Shown here: piece by piece, positions 19,908-28,331 of the stretch | Layout of the letters: every line of letters begins with the position of its first letter | Numbering within the stretch: the stretch's first letter is position 1 | Assembly: GCA_041671525.1 (NCBI GenBank) | Contig: JBAZBJ010000013.1 | Location: forward strand, 1 to 44,583 | Source of the DNA: UBA11098 sp041671525 | GTDB taxonomy: Bacteria; Patescibacteriota; Minisyncoccia; Moranbacterales; UBA2206 | Reading direction: 5' to 3' | Length of the DNA: 44,583 nucleotides | Notes under the pieces: model-generated | Seen by the model: only the letters and a program-made list of their open reading frames with translations | The model's database searches: none | Told to the model about the DNA's origin: nothing | Translations under genes and position numbers: made by a program

Positions 19908-21947
19908 TTAGATTATTATTTTGACGTCGACCGCCACACTTTCCTTCCCATCATTATAGACCAGAAGCGGATTTATATCGAGTTCCTTTATTTGCGGCAA
20001 TTCCTGGGTCAAAAAGCTCATTCCCCAGAGGATGTCCGCCAATTCTCCCGCGCTATACGGCTGTTGCCCCCGCGTTTCCCGAAACAGAAATTTTATCTTG
20101 CTCTCGTTCAGTTTTTCCACGATCTCTTCTTGCACGGCCGGCGGCACCAGAAAATCCACCATCTTGAAAACCTCCGTATAAATTCCACCCAGACCAAAAA
20201 CAATGATCGGTCCAAAGATCTCATCTTTTTTGACACCCAGGATCAGCTCCATCTGGATTTTTTGCATCGGCTGGATGATAAAATTTGCCCCCGGGAAATT
20301 GCTTTTGATGGTCATAATCGCCTCGGTTAATCCTGCCTGATCTTTAATATTCAGAATCAAGCCCTGCTTGTCCGTCTTATGCAGAACTTTGTCGCTGTCC
20401 ACTTTGACCGCCACGGGAAATTGAATGTTCGGCGAATTTTCCGTGAATATTTCTGGTGTTCGGATGCCATACATCCCCATAATTTCCGCCGCTTCCGAAA
20501 AATACAAAGCCCCTCGCCCTTCCGCGGCCGCTTTTTCAATGATGGTTTGAGCTTTTTGTTGCCGTTCTGGATGGTTTTCCCAGTTTGGTAGAATCATTTT
20601 GGCCTTATTGTGCGACCAAACAAAATATTTATCCAGCGCGTTCACTGCTTGGTCCGCCAAGAAGAAATTCGGAATTTTGTTGTCGCGCAGCTTGACCACC
20701 GCTTTGGTCACCCGTTCGCCGCCCATGAACACTGTCACCACATTTTTCTGTGACTTTTCTTTAAATTTCACAATTTTCCCGACAATTTTTTTGACCGGCG
20801 TCTGGTCTTGCGGGGTCAAAAGACAAATGATGGTGCCGGCATTTTCTTTTTTGAGTGCGTCCAAAGTTTTGGCGTAACGTTTTTCATCTGCATCACCCAA
20901 CACATCGATCGGATTGGCCAGCGATGATTCTTCCGGCAAAAATTTGCGCAGCGCTGTTTTGGTTTTGTCGGAAATTTCCGCCAACTTGATTTTTTTGTCT
21001 TTGAAAGCATCTGTGGTCAACACGCCCAGGCCACCCGCGTTGGTGACAATAATTACTTCTTCGTTTTTTGGTGCATCTGAATTGGAAATTAATTTCAAAA
21101 GACCCAAAAATTCGTCCATATTCTCCGCCCGGATAACGCCCACCTTGGCAAAAACTGCGTCCATAATTTCATCGCTGCCCGCCAGTGCCCCGGTGTGGGA
21201 AGAAATGGCTTTTTGGGATTTTTCGGTTTTGCCCGCTTTCAAAATCACAATCGGTTTTTTGATGCGCGAAGCCACTTCGATAAATTTGTGTCCATCCTTG
21301 ATGCCCTCCAGATACATGCCGATGACTTTCGTATTTGCGTCTTCATTCAAATGTTCCAGCAATTCCGATTCCGAAATTTCCATCTTGTTGCCGATGGAAA
21401 TTATGCTCGAAAATTGCAAACTTTTTTTCTTGGCCACATCCATGAGCGCCACCGCCAACGCCCCCGATTGCGACACAAAAGCGATGTTGCCCGCTTCCGG
21501 CATCCCGCCGGCAAACGAAGCGTTGAGTTTCAGACTCGGAACAATGAAGCCCAAACAATTCGGCCCCAAAATATTCAAATTATTTTCCTGCGCAATCAAT
21601 CTCAATTCTTCTTCGCGCGCTTTGCCTTCTTCATTAATTTCACCAAAGCCAGCCGAAATGACAATAAAGTTTTTGATTTTATCCTTAGCACTTCTGATGA
21701 CATCATTCACAAACTTGGCCGGAATGACCATAATCGCCAGATCGACCGGATTTTCAATTTCATTCAACGATTTATCGCATCTCCGTCCAAAAAGCGTTTC
21801 GTGCTTCGGATTCACCAAAAAAACCTTGCCAGCATAGCCTAAGGTCAATACATTTTTAGCAATCACATTGCCCACTTTCCCTTCTTCCTCCGACGCGCCT
21901 ACTATAGCGATAGATTGCGGATTGAATAAATTGTTGAGATTTGCCAT
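19908..21947 (-). CDS. acetate--CoA ligase (ADP-forming), fused alpha and beta subunits
   Basis: Converts acyl-CoA (typically acetyl-CoA) + ADP + Pi to acetate + ATP + CoA, an ATP-yielding last step of fermentation. The 679-residue product joins the alpha part (CoA-binding Rossmann domain, about 8-130, IAIVGASEEEGKVGN; succinyl-CoA-ligase-like domain 150-290 with catalytic His251 in SSHTGALAG) to the ATP-grasp beta part (about 460-679, with PVAVKVDSDKVLHKTDKQG and ELDINPLLV). The fused form has normal length (~700). It ends the series pgk-eno-gpmI-PfkB and follows the PfkB gene by 9 bases. This type of energy conservation is common in CPR bacteria. Confidence 0.94.
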   Translation of the reverse strand: MANLNNLFNPQSIAIVGASEEEGKVGNVIAKNVLTLGYAGKVFLVNPKHETLFGRRCDKSLNEIENPVDLAIMVIPAKFVNDVIRSAKDKIKNFIVISAGFGEINEEGKAREEELRLIAQENNLNILGPNCLGFIVPSLKLNASFAGGMPEAGNIAFVSQSGALAVALMDVAKKKSLQFSSIISIGNKMEISESELLEHLNEDANTKVIGMYLEGIKDGHKFIEVASRIKKPIVILKAGKTEKSQKAISSHTGALAGSDEIMDAVFAKVGVIRAENMDEFLGLLKLISNSDAPKNEEVIIVTNAGGLGVLTTDAFKDKKIKLAEISDKTKTALRKFLPEESSLANPIDVLGDADEKRYAKTLDALKKENAGTIICLLTPQDQTPVKKIVGKIVKFKEKSQKNVVTVFMGGERVTKAVVKLRDNKIPNFFLADQAVNALDKYFVWSHNKAKMILPNWENHPERQQKAQTIIEKAAAEGRGALYFSEAAEIMGMYGIRTPEIFTENSPNIQFPVAVKVDSDKVLHKTDKQGLILNIKDQAGLTEAIMTIKSNFPGANFIIQPMQKIQMELILGVKKDEIFGPIIVFGLGGIYTEVFKMVDFLVPPAVQEEIVEKLNESKIKFLFRETRGQQPYSAGELADILWGMSFLTQELPQIKELDINPLLVYNDGKESVAVDVKIII

Positions 21948-21956
21948 AATTTTAAT

Positions 21957-22928
21957 TTATTTTTCCATCTGTTCTTCCCGCAACAATCCTTCCACCCCGC
22001 CATAATATTGCGCCACGCTGGCGCCGTTTTGGATGCCCCATTGGACGCAACCCTTCAGAAATTTGCCTTTGATGAGCGCCGCCAGAAAGCCGCTGGCGAA
22101 AGCGTCGCCCGCACCGGTCGTGTCCACCGTCTTGATCAGGAGTGATTCTTCATGCACAATCTCGTTGCCATCGAACGCCCAGGCGCCTCGCTCCCCGTCC
22201 GTGATCACCACGATCCGGGCGCCGGATTTTTTCAATTCCTTGAGCAAAAATTCTTCGCCGTTCAATTGCTCCGCTGAGAATTTTTTCGCCGCTAGAATTT
22301 CAATCGCCTCATCCTTATTCACAAAAAAAACTTCACACTTCCCGGCCAGTTCAAAAACCTTCTGCGCATCTTCCTGAATGTTGCGGCCGCGCGGATTAAA
22401 AGCGATCCGGGCACCGGTCATGAAATCCATCGCCAAAATATCATCCATATCTTGTCGCCAATCGCCGGTCAGATCACTGACGGAAATCCAATCCGCCGCT
22501 TCCAGTTTCTGTTTTGCAATCTTCAATCGCTCCGTCGCCTCCTGATTGGAAAAAATGATCCGCTCACCGCTGATTTCGTTGACGATAATCGCCGACAAGC
22601 CAGTCAGACATTCCTCATTCACAATTAGGCTGTCATCGACGCCTTCCTTTTTTATTTCCTGACGCATCCACTGTCCGATCACATCATTACCCAGCACTGC
22701 ATAGCACATTGCCGGCACGCCCAACCGCGTGAGACCGATAGCCTGGTTGACTCCGCAGCCGCCCAGCGCCTCAAAACGATCATTGATGTGATATTTCGCG
22801 CCCACCTCAAACGCAATTTTTTTCTGTGAAGTCACGTCTTCCGGCGTCTTCATCACAATGCCTTCCTTGGTCGGAAAAAAAATATCTTTGGAAGCTGACC
22901 CGATACAAATCACCTTTTGTTCACTCAT
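21957..22928 (-). CDS. PfkB-family carbohydrate/nucleoside kinase
   Basis: ATP-dependent sugar or nucleoside kinase. The 323-residue product shows the PfkB N-terminal motif GGCGVNQAIGLTRLG (about 56-70), the second signature region and the C-terminal DTTGAGDAFASGFLAA with the catalytic Asp (about 272-287). Adjacent residues do not identify the substrate; ribokinase-, adenosine kinase- and fructokinase-like members all share these motifs. In CPR genomes such kinases are often annotated as carbohydrate kinase or linked to nucleoside salvage. It lies 25 bases downstream of gpmI and 9 bases before the acetate-CoA ligase gene, so it is probably part of the central carbon operon. Confidence 0.9.
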   Translation of the reverse strand: MSEQKVICIGSASKDIFFPTKEGIVMKTPEDVTSQKKIAFEVGAKYHINDRFEALGGCGVNQAIGLTRLGVPAMCYAVLGNDVIGQWMRQEIKKEGVDDSLIVNEECLTGLSAIIVNEISGERIIFSNQEATERLKIAKQKLEAADWISVSDLTGDWRQDMDDILAMDFMTGARIAFNPRGRNIQEDAQKVFELAGKCEVFFVNKDEAIEILAAKKFSAEQLNGEEFLLKELKKSGARIVVITDGERGAWAFDGNEIVHEESLLIKTVDTTGAGDAFASGFLAALIKGKFLKGCVQWGIQNGASVAQYYGGVEGLLREEQMEK

Positions 22929-22953
22929 AACTTTTTGTTATAAAAAAATTTAT

Positions 22954-24504
22954 TTAACCCAACAAAGACTCTTCTTTCATCGCCTTAGGTTTTTGGATGC
23001 CCAAAATATCCAAGATGGTCGGCGCAATGTTGCCCAACACGCCTTTCTTGATTTTTCTATCTTTGAATTTTTCACTGACCACGATGAACGGCACCGGATT
23101 TTTGGAATGAAAGGTGTTTGGTTGTTCGGAATTGAAATCAACCATATCGTCCGCGTTGCCGTGATCGGCCGTAATGATGAGGTTGCCATTTTTTTCAAAA
23201 ATAATTTTAGCCAAAATTTCAATCTGCCGATCCAAACACTCCACCGCCTTGACCGTCGCCGACAGATCCCCCGTGTGCCCGACAATGTCCGCGTTGGCAT
23301 AATTGATCACGATGAAATCGTAGGCATCTTCCATGATCTTATCCACTACATGTTGTGTAATCAGGTCGGCCGACATCGCCGGCACCATAGCATACGAATC
23401 CACCACTGGCGATTTGATCATCACCCGATCCTCTCCGTCCACCGGATCCGCGTAACCACCATTCAAAAAGTATGTCACGTGCGCGAATTTTTCCGATTCG
23501 GCGATGTAGAGCTGTTTTATTTTGCCCAAAGCCATCGGCAAGGTCGCCGAAATTTGGTGTTCAGGAAAGGCGGTGTGCTCATCCAGTCCCGGACCAAAAT
23601 CGGTGAGCGCCACGAAATATAAATTTTTCAACTTGTCAATTATCGGCATATCGTCGCTCAGGATGCTTTTTGGATCGGTCGCGATGAAAAGTTTGCTGAA
23701 TTGACGCGCCCGATCGGAGCGAAAATTGAAAAACACGATGGCGTCGTCCGCTTTTATTTTGGACACCGGCAATCCATTTTCGACGATAAAAGTTGGCAGC
23801 AGATATTCATCCGTCAGATCATGTTTGTAGGCATTCGCGATTGCATCTTCCGCCGAGTCGGCTTGCTCGCCACGCGCGAAAACCATGGCGTCATAGGCCA
23901 GCGTCAAGCGCTTCCAATTTTTGGCCCGATCCATTGCGTAAAATCGTCCCGACAGCGTGGCGACTTTGCCAATGCCTTCTTCTTGCATAATTTGACGAAA
24001 ATATTGAAGGTGCTCCAACGCGCTTTTCGGATAAGAATCGCGTCCGTCCGTGAACAAATGGCAAAAAACTTCCGCCACGTCGTGCTTTTTGGCCAGTTTC
24101 AAAATAGCGCGAAAATGTTCCGGGTCAGAGTGCGGGCTGTCAGAATTGCCCATCAGTCCCATCACGTGAAAATGGCCGCCGGTTTTTTTGACGTGTTTGA
24201 CCGCGCCCACCATGGCCGGATTCATAAAAAAACTTTCATCTTTGATGCTATCGGTGATGTATTTGGAATCCTGCGGGATGATGCGGCCCGCCCCGATGTT
24301 CATGTGGCCCGCCTCCGAGCCGCTCATTTTGTGATCCGGCAAACCCACGCACGTCCCGGTCGCGCACAAAGTGTTGGACGGATAAACCTCAAACAACCGA
24401 TCAATCGTCGGTTTCTTCGCTAAAGTTATGGCGTTACCTTTGGACGGCGGCGCGATTCCATAACCATCGAGAATAACTAAGACTGTGGGTGCTTTTTTTT
24501 CCAT
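22954..24504 (-). CDS. gpmI: 2,3-bisphosphoglycerate-independent phosphoglycerate mutase
   Basis: Interconverts 3- and 2-phosphoglycerate in glycolysis using two Mn ions and a phospho-serine intermediate. The 516-residue product has normal length (~510). The first metal site is in LVILDGYGIAP; the catalytic Ser is in SGSEAGHMNIGAGR (Ser63; most iPGMs have GNSEVGHLNIG, so the Gly-Asn is Ser-Gly here). The transferase part has LFTDGRDSYPKS and the phosphatase part closes with NYANADIVGHTG and ITADHGNADDM (about 457-467). It sits downstream of eno across a palindromic element and upstream of the PfkB kinase. Confidence 0.96.
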   Translation of the reverse strand: MEKKAPTVLVILDGYGIAPPSKGNAITLAKKPTIDRLFEVYPSNTLCATGTCVGLPDHKMSGSEAGHMNIGAGRIIPQDSKYITDSIKDESFFMNPAMVGAVKHVKKTGGHFHVMGLMGNSDSPHSDPEHFRAILKLAKKHDVAEVFCHLFTDGRDSYPKSALEHLQYFRQIMQEEGIGKVATLSGRFYAMDRAKNWKRLTLAYDAMVFARGEQADSAEDAIANAYKHDLTDEYLLPTFIVENGLPVSKIKADDAIVFFNFRSDRARQFSKLFIATDPKSILSDDMPIIDKLKNLYFVALTDFGPGLDEHTAFPEHQISATLPMALGKIKQLYIAESEKFAHVTYFLNGGYADPVDGEDRVMIKSPVVDSYAMVPAMSADLITQHVVDKIMEDAYDFIVINYANADIVGHTGDLSATVKAVECLDRQIEILAKIIFEKNGNLIITADHGNADDMVDFNSEQPNTFHSKNPVPFIVVSEKFKDRKIKKGVLGNIAPTILDILGIQKPKAMKEESLLG

Positions 24505-24540
24505 AGAATAATACTTGGTGTTTTTTTGCAGGATGCTTAA

Positions 24541-24621
24541 CTACAAATCCACAAATCTGCTACAAATTTACAAATTTTTTAATACATATTTGTAGATTTG
24601 TACTTGATTCGTAATTTGTAG
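24541..24621. repeat. long imperfect palindromic element (ACAAATT word family, copy 1)
   Basis: CTACAAATCCACAAAT... at the left is mirrored by ...TTCGTAATTTGTAG at the right, with words ACAAATTTACAAAT and ATTTGTAGATTTGT inside. It ends 2 bases before the eno stop codon region and lies in the gap to gpmI. Confidence 0.65.
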
Positions 24622-24623
24622 TG

Positions 24624-25880
24624 CTAAATTTCTTCTTCGATTCTCAATAGGCGATTATATTTACAAATTCTTTCGCCGCGCGACAGTGAGCCGGATTTGA
24701 TAAAGTCAGCGTTGGTGCCCACCGCCAGGTCCGCAATAAAATCGTCCGTGGTTTCGCCGGAGCGATGCGAGATGACGATTTTCATCTTGTTTTTCTTGGC
24801 CAACTTGATGCAGTCGATTGTTTCCGTCAGCGAACCGATCTGATTGACCTTAATCAGTACTGCGTTGCAGGCTTTTTCTTTAATGGCCGTCTGCAGCCGC
24901 TTCACGTTGGTCACCAACAGATCATCACCGATGAGCATGGTGCTTCCTCCCATTTTCTCATTCATCGCTCTCCAGCCCGTCCAATCATTTTCATTCAGAC
25001 CATCCTCGACCGAAATTACATTATATTTTTGCGTCCATTCGTTATAGATATTAATCAACATTTCGCGCGAGAGATTCGCGTTTTCCGGTTTGAAAATATA
25101 TTTATTCTCTTTTTCATCAAAAAAAGACGAAGCCGCCGCGTCAATCCCGATGTTCACTTGTTTACCGGCCTGATAACCCGCCGCTTCAATGGCCTTGTTG
25201 ATCAATTCCAACGGTTCCGCATTGCTTCCCAATTTTGGCGCAAAACCACCCTCGTCGCCGACGGAAGTGATCTGGCCTTTGGCCGCGATGATTTTTTTCA
25301 GCGCGTGAAAAATTTCGCTGCCGGCTCGGTATTGCTCCTTGAAAGTTTTGACGCCATTGGGCACGACTTTGTATTCCTGGATCGAAAGCCCGGAATCACT
25401 ATGCATACCGCCGTTGATGACATTAAACATCGGGATAGGTAGTTTGTAGTTTTTGGCGGGTAGTTTGTAGCACTTGGCAATATATTTATACAAAGGCAAG
25501 CCTGTATCCAAAGACCCGGCGCGGCAGACCGCCAATGAGACACCCAAAATCGCGTTCGCGCCCAGATTGGTCTTGTTTTCTGTGCCGTCCAATTCCAGCA
25601 TCATTTTATCAATGGCTATTTGCTCTGTTGCCTCCATGCCTACAATTTTTTCCGCGATCTTTTCATTCACGTTTGCCACGGCCTGCTGCACACCCAGTCC
25701 ACCGAATCTTTTTGCATCTCCATCCCGCAATTCCAACGCTTCAAAAGTCCCCGTCGAAGCACCCGACGGCACCGCCGCCATTGCTTTCACGCCAGACTCC
25801 AATTCTACTTCCACCTCCACCGTCGGGTTGCCCCGTGAATCAAAAATTTCCCGCGCGTATATTTTCTTTATTTTCGACAT
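24624..25880 (-). CDS. eno: enolase (phosphopyruvate hydratase)
   Basis: Dehydrates 2-phosphoglycerate to phosphoenolpyruvate. The 418-residue product has the standard N-terminal domain (IYAREIFDSRGNPTVEVEV) with the mobile loop SGASTGTFEALELRDGD (about 37-53), Mg ligands in NIGIDAAASSFF (Asp about 235), VISVEDGLNENDW and LIGDDLLVT, catalytic Lys in VLIKVNQIG and SHRSGETTDDFIADLAVG (His/Ser/Arg). The length is a little below the usual ~430, with the short C-terminus RLLRIEEEI. It has its own promoter (25925-25933) after the pgk terminator. Confidence 0.97.
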   Translation of the reverse strand: MSKIKKIYAREIFDSRGNPTVEVEVELESGVKAMAAVPSGASTGTFEALELRDGDAKRFGGLGVQQAVANVNEKIAEKIVGMEATEQIAIDKMMLELDGTENKTNLGANAILGVSLAVCRAGSLDTGLPLYKYIAKCYKLPAKNYKLPIPMFNVINGGMHSDSGLSIQEYKVVPNGVKTFKEQYRAGSEIFHALKKIIAAKGQITSVGDEGGFAPKLGSNAEPLELINKAIEAAGYQAGKQVNIGIDAAASSFFDEKENKYIFKPENANLSREMLINIYNEWTQKYNVISVEDGLNENDWTGWRAMNEKMGGSTMLIGDDLLVTNVKRLQTAIKEKACNAVLIKVNQIGSLTETIDCIKLAKKNKMKIVISHRSGETTDDFIADLAVGTNADFIKSGSLSRGERICKYNRLLRIEEEI

Positions 25881-25924
25881 ACTAAAAAATGTTACATGTT
25901 ACATGTTTTATGCTTCATGAATAT

Positions 25925-25933
25925 ATTATATCA
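25925..25933 (-). promoter_or_regulatory. eno promoter, extended -10
   Basis: Minus-strand TGATATAAT (25933-25925) is a perfect extended -10 element; no good -35 is seen. The start is near 25917, giving a ~37-base leader with the direct repeat TGTTACATGTTACATG. Confidence 0.55.
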
Positions 25934-25946
25934 CAAGGCAAACAAA

Positions 25947-25976
25947 ACAAAAAACGAGGCTTTTTCCCGTTTTTTG
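25947..25976 (-). terminator. Rho-independent terminator between pgk and eno
   Basis: Minus-strand stem AAAAAACG(GG)/(CC)CGTTTTTT with a bulge, then a run of T. It lies 12 bases after the pgk stop codon. Confidence 0.7.
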
Positions 25977-25987
25977 GCAAATTTTAC

Positions 25988-27016
25988 CTAGCTTAAAACT
26001 TCTAGCCCTGGCAAAATCTTCCCGCCTAGATATTCCAGCATCGCACCACCACCAGTGGATACAAAGGATATTTCATCCAAAAGATTGTTTTCCTCCAGGA
26101 CTTCCACGGATTCGCCGCCGCCCACCACCGAAAAAGCGCCACTAGCAACAATCGCGTCCAGAACCGCCATTGTTCCGGCGTCGTATGGTTTTTCCTCAAA
26201 CTTGCCCACCGGGCCATTCCACACAATCGTTTTGGCACCCGCGATAATATTTTTGAATTGCTCGATGGTTTCCTGGCCGATGTCCAATCCGCCCTCCGCA
26301 TAATCAATTGGTAAAATCACTTTGTCCGAAAAAACCAGTCCTTCCTCCTTGGCTTCCATAGCAATCTTACTGCCGACCAACACCGCGTCGTAGGTTTTTT
26401 CAAAATTGTTGATGAGCGGCACTTTGGTTTCAATTTTCGCGCCGCCGATGATCGCCACGGCCGGATGCACCGGATGATCTTTGATGATGGTCATTTCGTG
26501 AATTTCTTCTTGCAAGCGCAGGCCGGCATAACTTGGCAAAATTTTGGCCACGCCCGTCACTGAAGCGTGATCGCGGTGCGACGCGCTGAAAGCGTCATTC
26601 ACAAACACGTCAAAATTTTCCGCCAATTGTTGCGCAAAATCTGCATCATTAGCCTCATCGCCCGCATAGAAGCGGACATTTTCCAAAAGCACAATGCCGT
26701 CCTGCAAATTATCCAGCGCCTCTTTGACTTTTTCCCCGACACAATCCGCCACGAAGGTTATTTTCTCGCACAGGATCAATTCCGCATCACTCGCCAATTG
26801 TTGCAAAGAAAATTCCAAATTGACTTTCCCCTCCGGACGCCCCAGATGCGTTAGCAGTGCCACCTTGGCGCCGCGCGCTAACAAATAATCCACCGTCTCC
26901 TTGGCCGCCGCAATCTTGAAAGATTCTTTGACTTTCCCGTTCTCGATGCCGACATTAAAGTCCACCCGCACCAAGATTCTCTTCCCGGATATCTTAGCTT
27001 CTTGAATTTTTTTCAT
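25988..27016 (-). CDS. pgk: phosphoglycerate kinase (compact form)
   Basis: Transfers phosphate from 1,3-bisphosphoglycerate to ADP, a substrate-level ATP-forming step. The 342-residue product is about 45-50 residues shorter than usual (~390-400). The N-domain is complete: VRVDFNV, LTHLGRPEGK, ENVRFYAGDE and NDAFSASHRDHASV. In the C-domain GGAKIETK, WNGPVGKFE, GGGESVE and STGGGAMLEYLGG are present, but the GGGxANTFL-type nucleotide-side segment and the following helix are much shortened (LVGSKIAMEAKEEG). The shortening therefore falls around the adenosine pocket. It precedes eno, with a terminator between. Confidence 0.95.
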   Translation of the reverse strand: MKKIQEAKISGKRILVRVDFNVGIENGKVKESFKIAAAKETVDYLLARGAKVALLTHLGRPEGKVNLEFSLQQLASDAELILCEKITFVADCVGEKVKEALDNLQDGIVLLENVRFYAGDEANDADFAQQLAENFDVFVNDAFSASHRDHASVTGVAKILPSYAGLRLQEEIHEMTIIKDHPVHPAVAIIGGAKIETKVPLINNFEKTYDAVLVGSKIAMEAKEEGLVFSDKVILPIDYAEGGLDIGQETIEQFKNIIAGAKTIVWNGPVGKFEEKPYDAGTMAVLDAIVASGAFSVVGGGESVEVLEENNLLDEISFVSTGGGAMLEYLGGKILPGLEVLS

Positions 27017-27025
27017 ATTGATAAT

Positions 27026-27121
27026 CCTACGAATTACGAATTAATACGAATGTACGAATTAAGAATCTACAAGCATACAATTTGCACATTAGTACATTCG
27101 TACATGTTCGTAATTCGTAGG
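27026..27121. repeat. long palindromic element (ACGAATT word family, copy 1)
   Basis: CCTACGAATTACGAATTAAT... on the left is mirrored by ...GTTCGTAATTCGTAGG on the right; internal mirrored words TACGAATGTACG and CGTACATTCGTA-type. It fills the gap between the mraY stop (7 bases away) and the pgk start (9 bases away). Copy 2 is nearly identical in its arms. Confidence 0.8.
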
Positions 27122-27128
27122 GAATAAC

Positions 27129-28229
27129 CTATTTACCCATTCCCAAAATGCCGATGACCACGCCAAACATCGCCGTCACCGCCGTAAACATCCAGGCCCG
27201 CATCGTCACTTTGGTTTCCGGCCAGCCCTTGGCTTCGAAATGATGATGGATCGGCGCCGCCAAAAAAACCTTGCGCTTGAACAATTTTTTGGAAGTCAGT
27301 TGGATCGCCACGGAAGTTGATTCGATGATATAGATGAAAACGATGATAAACAGCACGATCACCGAATTGGTCAGCATAGCCACCACCCCCAGAGTTGTCC
27401 CCAGAGCAATGGCGCCCGTGTCGCCCATGAAGAAACGCGCTGGGTAAATATTAAACCATAAGAACGCCAGCAGCGCCCCCGCAATGGCCGCGCAAAACGC
27501 CGCCAAATCCAATTTATTCTGCGCGTAGGATATGATGGCGAACGAACTAAAAGCGATCAGCAGGACGCCGCCGTTCAAGCCGTCCAGGCCGTCCGTTTCA
27601 TTGGAAGAAATCGCCGCGAACAGAATGACAAAGATAAACAACGGAACATACCACCAGCCGATGTCAAAATTGCCAACCGCCGGAATGTGGATATTGTGCC
27701 AATTGAGTTTGTAATAGAACCACCAGGCGCCGCCGATGGCGATCGCAATCAGCCAGCCGAAGCGCATCGCAAAACGCATACCGCCACCCTTATTGCTGCC
27801 AATGCCTTTGACGCTCATCCAATCATCCACCAAGCCCAGCACACCCGCCGTGGCCAAGGTAAAAATCGGCAACCAGGTCTGCGCTCGACTGAAAAAATCG
27901 AGGCGTGCGATAAAATTAGTGTTCGTCAAACTGGCGATGTACGGGAAAAGATAGTGTGAGGCGTAGATGAGAATCAGAACCGTGACCCAGACCAGCATAC
28001 CGCCCATCGTCGGCGTGCCGCTTTTGTCTTTGTGCAAATTATTGACGTAAGCCAGCTTCTGCCCGTCAACCGAGTTGCTCTTTATTTTGATGCCGATTTT
28101 ATATTTATACAAGAAATGAGTCAGAATCGGCGTCACCAAGAAAGCCAAAATAAAAGCCAAAAAGCCGGTCACCAAAATCTTCAAAGTTGCGACGACCAAT
28201 GGAATATGTTGTATTTGCGCGAACTGCAT
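27129..28229 (-). CDS. mraY: phospho-N-acetylmuramoyl-pentapeptide-transferase
   Basis: Integral membrane enzyme that makes lipid I, the first membrane step of peptidoglycan synthesis. The 366-residue product has about ten hydrophobic segments and the conserved catalytic blocks: DKSGTPTMGG (about 67-76), VDDWMSVKG (Asp pair), NETDGLDGLNGG, NIYPARFFMGDTGA and the C-terminal PIHHHFEAKGWPE. All are typical for MraY. Its presence with dacA shows that this cell makes and remodels its own peptidoglycan. The remainder of the mra cluster is not in the window. Confidence 0.96.
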   Translation of the reverse strand: MQFAQIQHIPLVVATLKILVTGFLAFILAFLVTPILTHFLYKYKIGIKIKSNSVDGQKLAYVNNLHKDKSGTPTMGGMLVWVTVLILIYASHYLFPYIASLTNTNFIARLDFFSRAQTWLPIFTLATAGVLGLVDDWMSVKGIGSNKGGGMRFAMRFGWLIAIAIGGAWWFYYKLNWHNIHIPAVGNFDIGWWYVPLFIFVILFAAISSNETDGLDGLNGGVLLIAFSSFAIISYAQNKLDLAAFCAAIAGALLAFLWFNIYPARFFMGDTGAIALGTTLGVVAMLTNSVIVLFIIVFIYIIESTSVAIQLTSKKLFKRKVFLAAPIHHHFEAKGWPETKVTMRAWMFTAVTAMFGVVIGILGMGK

Positions 28230-28234
28230 ATTTT

Positions 28235-28328
28235 CTACGAATTACGAATTAATACGAATGTACGAATTACGAATTTACCGTTATGCTATTTACGCATTAG
28301 TACATTCGTACAGGTTCGTAATTCGTAG
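28235..28328. repeat. long palindromic element (ACGAATT word family, copy 2)
   Basis: Left arm CTACGAATTACGAATTAAT... and right arm ...GTTCGTAATTCGTAG. The first ~35 and last ~30 bases are nearly identical to copy 1 (27026-27121), the middle differs. It fills the gap between dacA stop (3 bases) and mraY start (5 bases). Confidence 0.8.
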
Positions 28329-28331
28329 GGA

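Noticed and set aside
20914..21837. 307-codon plus-strand open frame opposite the acyl-CoA synthetase gene
   Set aside because: A shadow of the opposite strand, which holds a convincing fused AcdAB protein with catalytic His251.
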